This document shows, piece after piece, positions 6,636 to 14,237 of a stretch of DNA of 18,478 bases. Origin of the DNA: JBBQER01 sp052148155 (GTDB lineage: Bacteria > Actinomycetota > Acidimicrobiia > IMCC26256 > PALSA-610); contig JBKQIY010000033.1 in NCBI GenBank assembly GCA_052148155.1, forward strand, positions 1 to 18,478. Reading direction: 5' to 3'. The translations under genes and the position numbers were made by a program. The notes beneath the pieces are model-generated. The model searched no databases. It had not been told where the DNA came from and saw nothing but the letters and a program-made list of their open reading frames with translations. How positions within the stretch are numbered: position 1 is the first letter of the stretch; each line of letters starts with the position of its first letter.

Positions 6636-9600
6636 CTAGCCGAGGACCTGATTCGAGATCCCAGCCGGACCGGATCCGCGCCGGTTGGTCGCGGCGACCG
6701 AACACGTATAGGTCTTGTTCAATGTGACGCCGGTCACGACGATCGATCCGACGTTGCCGCCCGTGGCCGCAGAGCGGGTGGTGCCTCCGTTGTGCGAGAC
6801 GCACACCGCGGTGTATCCCAAGATCGGCGAGCCGTTCCCCGAAGCTGCGGAGAATCGCACGACCAGCGAGCCGCCAGGGTTGGTAGCAGCCGCCGTGACA
6901 TCGGCGGGAGCGTGCGGTGTTCCGATCCGGATCGCCGGTGACGCCGGCGACGTCGGACCGACTCCCAGCGCATTGATTTGCGCGGTCGTCACCGAGTTCG
7001 GACCTGTGCCGAGCTTGTTCATCGCCGCGACCTTGAACCTGTATTGCCTGCCGTTCGACAAGCCGGTGATCACTTCGTGCTTCGCAGTCGAATGGAACAT
7101 GTGTGAAGACAGCGCCGTATGCCCGAGGTAGGGCGTCACGACGTACCCCGTTACCGGCAGGCCGCCGTGCAACACCGGCGGCGTCCACTTCACCGTCGCT
7201 TGGGCGTTCCCCGGCTGGGCCAACACGCCCGACGCCAGCTCTGGGGCGGTGACATGCATGGAGTAGCGCTGGTCTGTTGTCCCAGCCGCCGACGTTGCCG
7301 TGAGGGTAAGTGGATACGTTCCGGCGGCGTTCACCGTGCCCTTCAACGTGGCCGTACCCAAACCTTGCGTGAACCTCAGTCCGTTGGGCAATTTCCCGGT
7401 GAGGGTCAAAAGCGGAGACGGGATGCCTTTCGCTTTGAACGTGAAGTTCACCTTCGTCTTGCGGGGGATGGTGGTCAGCTCGGCGCTAGTGATCGTCGGA
7501 GCAGTCCAGAACGGAAACACGACGTGGGTCGATCCGTCGACGGCCGGTCCGGTGGGTGGGGTGCCCGTTGCGGTCGGGGCATCGGTGACACCTCCCGCAG
7601 TGACATTGGCCTGGGTTGTCGTGTAGCTGGCAGTGCAGCTCTCGGTCCCGGCCGGCGCAAGCGTCGGGCTCGGACACGAGATGGCCGACACACCCGCGAG
7701 CGGGTCGGTCACACCGACGCCATGCAACGTGACGTTGCCGGAGTTGGTGACGAGATAGCTGAGCTGCAGCGGCGTGGCGGCGCTGAAGAAGCTCCCAGGA
7801 TTGGCCGACGGCGCAACCGCGATCGCCGGAGTTTGGCGAGCCGGCGTGTCCACACCGCCCGTGGCGTGCACAACGGTCGTCGACGGCGCCTTCCCTGATG
7901 CTGTGGCGGCGTCGGTGATGCCGCCGGCGTCGACGTCGGCTTGGGTCACGGTGTAGTGCGCGGTGCAGGTCTCATTCGCGCCTGCTGCGAGCGCACCCGG
8001 CGGGCACGAGATCGCCGACAGTCCGGCGAGGGTGTCGGTCACGCCAACCGCGATGAGCGGAACGTTGCCGGTGTCGGTCACCTGATAGCTGTACGTCATC
8101 GGTGTGCCCGCGACTGCGTAGCTGGGCGGACTCGTTGACGGGACGATGCCGATCGACGGTTGCGCGACGAACAGCGAGAACGCCTGGGTCGCGACCCCCG
8201 CGACGTTGGTTGCCGTCAACGTGATCGGGTACGTCCCTCCGGTGCCGGCCGCCGGCGTGCCGGCGATCGTTGCCGTCCCGGCGGTCAGGCCCGCCGCGAA
8301 CGTGAGGCCCGCCGGGAGTGTCCCGGCGGTCAGGGCGACCGTCGGTGCCGGTGAACCGCTGGTGGTCACCGCGAAACTGAACGGCGAACCGACCTGCGCG
8401 TTGGCGGTCGCCGCGCTGGTCACCGCCGGCGGCAGCGCGCTGATCACGATGCTCTGACCGGCGGTCAGGGTCTGCCAGGCTGACAGGCTCCCGCCGTACT
8501 GGGTGCCGAACACTGCGCCGTTGTACTCGTAGCCGAGCGGCACCGTGACCGGCACGGTGACTGTGGCGGTCCCGGTGTTGGTGATCGTGATGTTCGCGCC
8601 GGTCTCGCTGGCAGACACCGTGTTGGCGCTGCTGGCAGTGCCGGCTGGTTGCGCAGTTGCCCAGGCACTCTGTTCGTTGAGGATCTGCCCGATCTGACCC
8701 ATGTCTGGCTGCTGATAAGGCACGGTCGCGTTGTAGTAGGTGTGGTATTCGGTCAACAGTGGGTTGAGGACCGAGTACAGCAGCCCGTCACCAACCGCGG
8801 TCGAGGTGTTCGGCGCGGTCGCCGGAATCGTCGCCGGCGCGGTGCCCATCAGGTTGGTCTGGTGCACGTAGGTCGGCCGCGGGTCGTTGTTGACCATGTT
8901 CGTGAACATGCCCGAGACCACCGAGTTGACGATGTCTTGGAACGTGGCCGGCGCGGTGAGGCACGTCGTCGTCGAGCTGTTGGTGCAGTTCCCACCGTCG
9001 CCTGAAGCCACGTAGAGCGTGTTGTACTCGTCGACAGCCTGAGCTTCGGTGGAAGTGTTGTAGTAGATGTTGATCGGGTGGCGGGGCACGCCCTCGAACG
9101 TGCCGTCGGGGAATGCAGCCGAAGCCGGGTATTCGGTGCCGGTGTAGGTACCGACCCCGATACCGAACTCATCGGTGGCTGGGTTGGGGTACGGCTTGGA
9201 CGCGTCGGTGCCCACCGAGGTCATGTTGAGGGCATCCATCGCGGTGAGGAAGTAGGGGTTCTGCTCCCATGCTGTCTCGTGCGCGTCCTGAGTCGTCGGC
9301 GGCGTGAACCCGGACTGCGCCGTACCGGCAGCACCGGTGTCGACGAAGGTCTGCTGTTGCATGCCGCCACCGGTCGTGTCCGTCGTCGACGCACCGTTGG
9401 CCGTGAGGGTGGCGGGCGGCGTCGCGGTCGCGGGAGTGGGGAGACTGCCGACCAAGGTCCAAGCTCCGGTGGCGACGTTCTCGCGGTACACGAGGTAGTT
9501 CGCCGCGTGACATACCGCCTGCCAGGTCAAGGTGACCGTCCCGTCCACCGGAACTGCGATGGGTGTGGTCACCGACGCCGACGACTGGTCGATGCTCGTC

Positions 9601-11144
9601 GAGTCGGCCGCGTTGAACTGATCGGTCAGCGCGTACACGTAGGTGCCGGCCGCGAAGGTCCCGCCGGTGGTCGCGACAACCTCGTCGTCGAGGTCGGGCG
9701 GGTCGACCGCGTCCGCGGAGCCGGGGATAAGGTTGGCGAAGCCGGAGTGGCCGCCGGGGACGAGCGTCGTCGGGTTTTCGGCGCCGTACGGGCTCGCGGT
9801 GAGGTCGGTGGTGGAGGTCAACCCCAGACCGCCGGTGCCCGGTGTCGCACCCGGCGCCGAAGCGGCCCAGTTCGTGTTCTGTTGGACTTCAGCTTCGATG
9901 TAGTTCGTTGTGGCACAGCCGACGTCGAGGTAGGCGTGGTCCCAAGTGTGGTTCAACCAGCCGACATCATCCGAGTACGGCTTACCCGTCGCCGGATCGA
10001 TCTTCTGCCACTCGGCGAGAAGCGGGTCGGGAGCCGAGGCGGTCGCGTTATTAGTTGTCGAGTTCCCGCCGTTGAACAACATGTCGAGCCGGAAGTTGTT
10101 GGTCCTCGACCACGTCGCGAGGTTGTCGACGTCGACGGGCCCCATCCGCAACGCGTCGGCCGGCGTGTAGTCGTTGGCATGGGTCGCGATGTCCCACGTG
10201 TCGTCGGGCGTGAACTGGTCGTCGACGTGGATCGTGGCGTAGTTGCGGTACAGCCCGACATGGGCGCCGCCCGTCACCCAGTCGATCAGACCCGGGCCGA
10301 GCAGCAGCCACTGGGTCATGTTCTGGTTGTAGTTGAACCCGATCGTCATCTCAGCCACGCCCGCTTGCAAGTCAGTCGGATCTTGCGCGGCAGTGGGATG
10401 CTGGTACACGCCGATCAACACGTTGCCGCTCGCGTCGTTGAGCAACGGGGTCTCGGTCGCGCCGGTCGGCAAGGTCACCCCTGCGGTCGTGCCCGAATAG
10501 CCGAACACGCCCGCGTCGATCGGCACCGGGCCGTTCAACGCCGGGAACGCGCTCAGCCCGGCTGCGGTCAGGGTCGCGGTGGTCGAAGAAATCGCGGCGC
10601 CGTTCTGCGCGTCGCTGATGGCGTTCAAGCCCAGATTGCCGGCCGCCGGATACCCGGCGACGAAGTCGCCGTCGATCTGGCGAATCCCGAACGTCGACTC
10701 GTAACCGAACAGGGTGGTGAGTTGCCCCGCCGCGAAGTCGGCCGGCTTTCCGGCAAACACGACCGCGTTGTACAGCCCATGCGTCGCCGACGAGGTCAGC
10801 GTCGGCAACGTGACCGTCTCGTTCGGAATCGTGCCCGTCGGGTCGGCCTCGGTGTAGGCGACACCCTGAGTGGTTAACCCCGCGGCCCAGGCCGCAGTCG
10901 TCGGGTCGGTCGCCGCGCCTCCCGGATCGCCGATCAGCAGCACCCGCAGATCGACGGTGTCGCCGGTCGTCAACGCGTGCGCAGATTGCTCGGCGAGCAC
11001 GGGTCCCAGCACCCCGCCCAACAGCACCGCGGTCGCCAACAGCGACGTGAGGCGCCGAACGCCTCGCCGGGTCGGTCGACCCTCGTTTGCTACGCCGGCA
11101 CGCGCCGCCGCAATCGCACGCAATTGATTCCGCCCGCGTTGCAT
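6636..11144 (-). CDS. Large secreted protein: Agd3-like polysaccharide deacetylase domain plus Ig/DUF11/FN3 tail
   Basis: A 1502-residue exported protein. The ATG at 11142-11144 is chosen because GGGGGAG stands directly before it and a long signal peptide follows (basic residues 1-31, hydrophobic 32-50, cleavage probably after SAHA at 56); the open frame reaches further up to 11324 without such support. Residues about 60-900 resemble Agd3 (CE18-like) deacetylases, metal-dependent enzymes that remove acetyl groups from hexosamine polymers. The supporting motifs are HVDD (306-309), H399-TWD-H403 with the spaced Tyr, Glu and Asn that follow it, R688-HPIN, and YVHQTN (His761). About residues 485-608 form an inserted FN3-like domain (GTYVYALTDQF, VTLTWQAV, YLVYREN). 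The tail comprises a putative Ig-like domain (about 905-993, He_PIG type: LPAGLTF, IAGTP), two DUF11-like repeats (about 994-1110 and 1110-1215, each with AISCP and ACTASY-like strands), a second He_PIG (1215-1300) and two FN3 domains. It ends without sorting signal or membrane helix, so release or non-covalent wall binding is likely. The deacetylase call is inference from motifs; the export and tail are clear. Confidence 0.8.
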   Translation of the reverse strand: MQRGRNQLRAIAAARAGVANEGRPTRRGVRRLTSLLATAVLLGGVLGPVLAEQSAHALTTGDTVDLRVLLIGDPGGAATDPTTAAWAAGLTTQGVAYTEADPTGTIPNETVTLPTLTSSATHGLYNAVVFAGKPADFAAGQLTTLFGYESTFGIRQIDGDFVAGYPAAGNLGLNAISDAQNGAAISSTTATLTAAGLSAFPALNGPVPIDAGVFGYSGTTAGVTLPTGATETPLLNDASGNVLIGVYQHPTAAQDPTDLQAGVAEMTIGFNYNQNMTQWLLLGPGLIDWVTGGAHVGLYRNYATIHVDDQFTPDDTWDIATHANDYTPADALRMGPVDVDNLATWSRTNNFRLDMLFNGGNSTTNNATASAPDPLLAEWQKIDPATGKPYSDDVGWLNHTWDHAYLDVGCATTNYIEAEVQQNTNWAASAPGATPGTGGLGLTSTTDLTASPYGAENPTTLVPGGHSGFANLIPGSADAVDPPDLDDEVVATTGGTFAAGTYVYALTDQFNAADSTSIDQSSASVTTPIAVPVDGTVTLTWQAVCHAANYLVYRENVATGAWTLVGSLPTPATATPPATLTANGASTTDTTGGGMQQQTFVDTGAAGTAQSGFTPPTTQDAHETAWEQNPYFLTAMDALNMTSVGTDASKPYPNPATDEFGIGVGTYTGTEYPASAAFPDGTFEGVPRHPINIYYNTSTEAQAVDEYNTLYVASGDGGNCTNSSTTTCLTAPATFQDIVNSVVSGMFTNMVNNDPRPTYVHQTNLMGTAPATIPATAPNTSTAVGDGLLYSVLNPLLTEYHTYYNATVPYQQPDMGQIGQILNEQSAWATAQPAGTASSANTVSASETGANITITNTGTATVTVPVTVPLGYEYNGAVFGTQYGGSLSAWQTLTAGQSIVISALPPAVTSAATANAQVGSPFSFAVTTSGSPAPTVALTAGTLPAGLTFAAGLTAGTATIAGTPAAGTGGTYPITLTATNVAGVATQAFSLFVAQPSIGIVPSTSPPSYAVAGTPMTYSYQVTDTGNVPLIAVGVTDTLAGLSAISCPPGALAAGANETCTAHYTVTQADVDAGGITDAATASGKAPSTTVVHATGGVDTPARQTPAIAVAPSANPGSFFSAATPLQLSYLVTNSGNVTLHGVGVTDPLAGVSAISCPSPTLAPAGTESCTASYTTTQANVTAGGVTDAPTATGTPPTGPAVDGSTHVVFPFWTAPTITSAELTTIPRKTKVNFTFKAKGIPSPLLTLTGKLPNGLRFTQGLGTATLKGTVNAAGTYPLTLTATSAAGTTDQRYSMHVTAPELASGVLAQPGNAQATVKWTPPVLHGGLPVTGYVVTPYLGHTALSSHMFHSTAKHEVITGLSNGRQYRFKVAAMNKLGTGPNSVTTAQINALGVGPTSPASPAIRIGTPHAPADVTAAATNPGGSLVVRFSAASGNGSPILGYTAVCVSHNGGTTRSAATGGNVGSIVVTGVTLNKTYTCSVAATNRRGSGPAGISNQVLG
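7510..8160 (-). repeat. Two diverged DUF11-like protein repeats
   Basis: Two successive modules of about 105-115 residues share the order TPxxxSYxVTxxGNVxLxxVGVTDxLAGxSAISCP, then ESCTAxYxxTQAxVxAGGxTDAxTAxG. They are diverged at DNA level, so not a recent duplication. Modules of this kind are extracellular beta-sandwich spacers. Confidence 0.75.
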
Positions 11145-11146
11145 AA

Positions 11147-11153
11147 CTCCCCC
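11147..11153 (-). promoter_or_regulatory. Ribosome-binding site deciding the start of the large gene
   Basis: On the - strand GGGGGAG ends two bases before the ATG at 11144. No comparable site precedes the more upstream in-frame starts, so this start is preferred. Confidence 0.6.
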
Positions 11154-11220
11154 ACAGATCGTGTGAACCGAAACGTGTCTATGTCCGCCCGCTCGCATCG
11201 CGTGCATGCGACGTTTGCGG

Positions 11221-11260
11221 TGTGCACTTTTGCGCATATTCGGTAGGGTGTCAACCAAAA
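11221..11260. promoter_or_regulatory. Promoter-like A/T-rich patch, possibly bidirectional
   Basis: On the - strand TTGACA (11249-11254) is followed by an A/T-rich stretch (GAATATGCG, then CAAAAGT) that could hold the -10 of the large gene, giving a leader of about 75 bases. On the + strand TAGGGT (11244-11249) fits TAnnnT, but no gene starts within 500 bases of it. The exact boxes are uncertain. Confidence 0.35.
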
Positions 11261-11409
11261 GCGTAGATTGACCCCTGAATCTTGCCCACCCAGCCCGTGG
11301 TGGCACCGTCGGGTCTCGGTCCACTGCGACCGGCCCGTGCGCAGCCCCCGCGCTCGGGTCAGGCGTCCCGATCCTCGAGGCACGTCGCCGGCGATGTTCG
11401 ATGGGTGAC

Positions 11410-11456
11410 CGGTGTCACAGTCGAACCGTGCTCGAGTCGGTTCGGTGCCGACACCG
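11410..11456. repeat. Nested dyad, 47 bases
   Basis: Outer arms CGGTGTC (11410-11416) and GACACCG (11450-11456) enclose inner arms CGAACCG (11422-11428) and CGGTTCG (11438-11444). Internal loops are five bases on each side, and the apical nine bases contain CTCGAG. The combination of GACACC and GAACCG arms also makes up the hairpin at 6569-6614. Confidence 0.55.
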
Positions 11457-11552
11457 TGTCCGCCCCGGCCCGACACCGCGAGTCGCCGACCGCGAACCTG
11501 AGGCGGCGGCCGTCCCCGACGCGCCATCGCCGGAGACGACGCAGACGCCCTT

Positions 11553-11568
11553 TCGGTTCTCGAACCGA
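11553..11568. repeat. 16-base palindrome, operator-like
   Basis: TCGGTTC and GAACCGA are perfectly complementary with two bases between them. It is located about 205 bases upstream of the serine hydrolase gene. It could be a regulator binding site; no regulator gene is nearby. Confidence 0.4.
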
Positions 11569-11759
11569 GTAGGCCGAACGTCCCTGCGTTCGGGGGGTCG
11601 GTCGCGTCGGGATCAGCGTCGCACGGCCCGCGGCACTGCGGTCGTTTGCGCACGTCCACCCGGGCGGATCTCGGCGTGCGGTCCGCGCACCGGCATCGAG
11701 ACGTGTGAATGGACCCAATCGGCCGAAATGTCCCGCGTGCGGTTTGGGTGGTCGGCCGT

Positions 11760-11765
11760 TACCCT
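11760..11765 (+). promoter_or_regulatory. -10 promoter box TACCCT, leaderless start of the serine hydrolase
   Basis: TACCCT ends eight bases before the ATG at 11774, the spacing expected when transcription starts at or next to the start codon. The stretch from GTTACC to GGTGAC around it is an imperfect palindrome. No ribosome site precedes the ATG, which supports a leaderless mRNA. Confidence 0.5.
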
Positions 11766-11773
11766 CGGTGACG

Positions 11774-12952
11774 ATGGTCGACGCACCGTTCGCTCGTCGG
11801 GTCAGCGCACCGCCAGCCGATCTCGGTATCGACGAAGCTGCGCTCGCCGATCTCGTCGCGCGCGCCCAACGCGAGATCGACGAAGGCCGCATTCCTTCGT
11901 GTCAGCTTGCCTTCGCACGTGACGGCAAGCTGGCCGTGTGGCTATCTCTTGGCGCCGCGGCACCGGAGTCTCGCTACGTCATCTTCTCCGCGACGAAGCC
12001 GGTCGTCGCGGCCGCGATGTGGAGACTGATCGGAGAGGGCACGATCGACGTGGCCGGTCGGGTGGCCGATCTCGTGCCCGAGTTCGCGGCCAACGGGAAA
12101 CAAGACATCACCGTCGAGCAGGTGATGTTGCACACCTCGGGCTTCCCGCGTGCGCCGTTCGCGCCGGCCGACTGGGACGATCGAGATCGCCGGCTGGGCC
12201 GCTTTGCGCAGTGGCGGTGCAACTGGGAGCCGGGGACGCGCTTCGAATACCACCCAACGTCGGCGCACTGGGTGCTCGCGGAACTGATCGAGCGGGCGTC
12301 GGGTTCGGATTTCCGCGACTTCGTCCGCACCCAGGTCATCGAGCCGCTCGGCCTACCCGGCCTGCAGCTCGGCGTCCCAGCCGACCAACAGGACGACATC
12401 AATCGGCTTGTCCGGACCGGAGCGCCAGCGACCGCCGACGAGCTCGAGGCAGTGTTGGGGATTCGGGAGCTGCCCCTCACCGAGGTGACCACCGAAGCGC
12501 TGCTCGGGTTCAATCACCCTGACGTCGCCGCGGTGGGCGTCCCGGGCGGTGGCGGCGTGTCGACAGCAGCCGACCTCGCGTTGTTCTATCAGGCGCTGCT
12601 GCACGATCCGCTCGGGATGTGGAAGCCCGAAGTGCTGGCCGATGCGACGTCGACCGTGCGGAACTCGTATCCCGACTTCATGGGAACACCGGCGAACCGA
12701 ACGCGCGGACTCGTCGTGAAAGGTGACGACGACCGGTCGCACCTACGAGGGATGGGCCGAATGGTGTCGGCGCGTGCGTTCGGCCACAACGGCGCGGCCG
12801 GTCAGATCGCCTGGGCAGACCCGGAGACGGGCGTGTCGTTCTGTTTTCTCACCAACGGCATCGACGAGCACGAACTGCGCCAATGGAGGCGCGGGGCTGC
12901 GTTGGCGAACCGGGCGGGCAACTGCGTCGTCCCAATCCCACGATCATCTTGA
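11774..12952 (+). CDS. Serine hydrolase of the beta-lactamase / penicillin-binding protein (class C-like) family
   Basis: A 392-residue protein without signal peptide, hence likely cytoplasmic. It matches the family that includes EstB-type esterases and class C beta-lactamases. Nucleophile motif S72-A-T-K75 lies in YVIFSATKPVVAAAMWRLIG. The second motif is Tyr159 in FEYHPTSAHW, and the third, HNG (338-340), lies in AFGHNGAAGQIAWADP, taking the place of KTG. A conserved GGGGVSTAADLALFYQALL segment is also present. The HNG form and cytoplasmic location favour a carboxylesterase or transesterase over antibiotic hydrolysis. The ATG at 11774 is chosen over the longer frame from 11705 because conserved sequence begins here and a -10 box stands eight bases upstream. 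The gene is followed 48 bases later by an exported-protein gene in the same direction. Confidence 0.88.
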   Translation: MVDAPFARRVSAPPADLGIDEAALADLVARAQREIDEGRIPSCQLAFARDGKLAVWLSLGAAAPESRYVIFSATKPVVAAAMWRLIGEGTIDVAGRVADLVPEFAANGKQDITVEQVMLHTSGFPRAPFAPADWDDRDRRLGRFAQWRCNWEPGTRFEYHPTSAHWVLAELIERASGSDFRDFVRTQVIEPLGLPGLQLGVPADQQDDINRLVRTGAPATADELEAVLGIRELPLTEVTTEALLGFNHPDVAAVGVPGGGGVSTAADLALFYQALLHDPLGMWKPEVLADATSTVRNSYPDFMGTPANRTRGLVVKGDDDRSHLRGMGRMVSARAFGHNGAAGQIAWADPETGVSFCFLTNGIDEHELRQWRRGAALANRAGNCVVPIPRSS

Positions 12953-13000
12953 GCTTTACGCCGGTCAGGACGCCCGGCGCCGACGACCCATGGAGGATCC

Positions 13001-13480
13001 GTGCGCACGCGTACGCTGTCGGTTTCAGCGATCGTCGCGGTCGCGACGTTGTGCTTCGCGGTGGCGGCCGGAGCTGCGTCCCCGCTCGGTGAGGTGACGG
13101 TCAGCAACCCGTCACCGAGGCGCGCCGGCGATATTCAAGTGGCGTCGACGGGCTGGCAGCCGGGCGGCGTCGTGTCGATCTTGCTGACCGGAACCGACGG
13201 GGTGCTCGCACATGCGAGCTCGGACGCGACGGGGGCGGTACACGTCCGGGTCGCGATCCCCGCCGACGCCGCGCTGGGCCGCCAGGTGCTTTCCGTTGTC
13301 GGTTCCACAGCCGGCGGGTTCCCGCAGCAGATCACGTCGGTCATCGTCGTCGCGGGGAGCGCTCGGCCGTCGCGTCCGGCGCGTCCGTGGACGATCGTGT
13401 TCGTGCTCGCGGCGGTCGCGACCGTGCTGATGCTCCTCAGCGTGAGATCCGAACGTCAGCTGGCGATCGCGAATCCGTAG
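13001..13480 (+). CDS. Small exported protein with C-terminal membrane helix, unknown function
   Basis: A 159-residue protein starting at GTG 13001, preceded by GGAGG at ideal distance (TGGAGGATCC). Signal peptide at about residues 1-26 (TLSVSAIVAVATLCFAVAAGA). The extracytoplasmic part is one beta-rich domain with the pattern SNPSPRRAGDIQVASTGWQPGG, followed by VSILLTGTDGVLAHASSDATGAVHVRVAIP, as in small Ig-like surface domains of actinobacteria. After a short Ser/Pro/Arg linker comes a membrane helix (about 129-147, WTIVFVLAAVATVLMLLSV) and a basic tail (RSERQLAIANP). The organisation resembles the protein encoded at 6058-5519, but the sequences are not clearly related. It converges with the next gene, 22 bases away. 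The gene may be co-transcribed with the upstream serine hydrolase. Confidence 0.75.
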   Translation: MRTRTLSVSAIVAVATLCFAVAAGAASPLGEVTVSNPSPRRAGDIQVASTGWQPGGVVSILLTGTDGVLAHASSDATGAVHVRVAIPADAALGRQVLSVVGSTAGGFPQQITSVIVVAGSARPSRPARPWTIVFVLAAVATVLMLLSVRSERQLAIANP

Positions 13481-13502
13481 ACAGCACCGTGACCAGCCGC
13501 AC

Positions 13503-14204
13503 TCACCAAGGCGACCAGGTTGTGCTGCGCAGCAGACGGCTCTCCCAGTCGTCGCGCACCTCGAGCGCGTCGTGCATCCATGTGCCCGGACCCTTCACGT
13601 GCGCGGGCAGCTCGCGGGTGAACAGGCCCGGCAGTCGTTCGGGGAAGTCGACGCGTTGCCACAGCACGACTTCCCGCCGACGGGGCGAGCCGAGCGCCGC
13701 TTGGAACACGCCGAGCAATGTCAGCAGCGATCGTTCGGTGCGTTGTTCCAAGCTGGGGGCGTAGTGCGTGCGAGCCTTTTCGAGATACCGGTCGAGTGCC
13801 CCCTCGTACGGCCAGGCGCTGTCTTCCATGTACAGCGCGGCGTCGTGCTCGGCGCCGTCGGCCGGGACGGTCGTGAGATCGAACTCCTGCATCGGTGACC
13901 AGTCGACCGGTATCAACAACTTCCCGGCGACCTCGTGGCGGAGCAGGTCGACATCGGCGGCCCAGCCGCGCAGGTCGCCGCGCTGCACCCGAGTGACCAG
14001 ACGTTCGTACGCCGCGCCGTCGCGCAGCGCGGTGATCGTCACGAGATGGTACGCGCGTCCGGTCCCGTGCGCGAGCTTCAAGAAGTACAAGAGGCGGGCG
14101 TCGTCGTCGCGTCCGAGTGTCGGCATCCAACCGTCGCGGAAGGCGCCCTCGAACTCGTCCTCGTAGCGACCCGCGACGGTGTGGACCTCGTGCAGGAACA
14201 GCAT
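13503..14204 (-). CDS. Two-domain alpha-beta barrel-like (NIPSNAP-like) protein
   Basis: A 233-residue soluble protein. The ATG at 14202-14204 has GAGG at proper distance. The two halves look alike: residues 1-80 (FLHEVHTVAGRYEDEFE, W.P.L, RLLYFLKLAHGTGRAYHLVT then ITALRDGAAYERL) and about 125-215 (YMEDSAWPYEGALDRYLEKA, Y.PSL, SLLTLLGVFQAALGSPRR then EVVLWQRVDFPERLPGLF). This suggests a tandem dimeric alpha-beta barrel (ferredoxin-like) fold, as in NIPSNAP and related families, where the barrel binds small ligands. I infer the fold from the internal repeat and strand/helix pattern; no catalytic motif is visible. It lies 33 bases downstream of serC in the same direction and is probably co-transcribed with it, but no link with serine synthesis is evident. 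Confidence 0.7.
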   Translation of the reverse strand: MLFLHEVHTVAGRYEDEFEGAFRDGWMPTLGRDDDARLLYFLKLAHGTGRAYHLVTITALRDGAAYERLVTRVQRGDLRGWAADVDLLRHEVAGKLLIPVDWSPMQEFDLTTVPADGAEHDAALYMEDSAWPYEGALDRYLEKARTHYAPSLEQRTERSLLTLLGVFQAALGSPRRREVVLWQRVDFPERLPGLFTRELPAHVKGPGTWMHDALEVRDDWESRLLRSTTWSPW

Positions 14205-14237
14205 GAAACCTCGCTTGGTCGGTGACTGGCGAAACGG

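Larger units (their letters stand above)
11145..11773. other. Gene-free divergent promoter region rich in dyads
   Basis: About 630 bases between two divergent genes. The part near 11200-11280 is comparatively A/T-rich and promoter-like. The remainder is very GC-rich and contains a nested dyad at 11410-11456, a 16-base palindrome at 11553-11568 and the promoter of the serine hydrolase at its right end. No reading frame in it looks like protein. Confidence 0.6.

Noticed and set aside
9078..10877. 599-codon open frame on the + strand
   Set aside because: It lies antisense inside the large secreted-protein gene and encodes an Arg/Gly/Val-rich sequence without motifs; long antisense frames are expected in high-GC genes.
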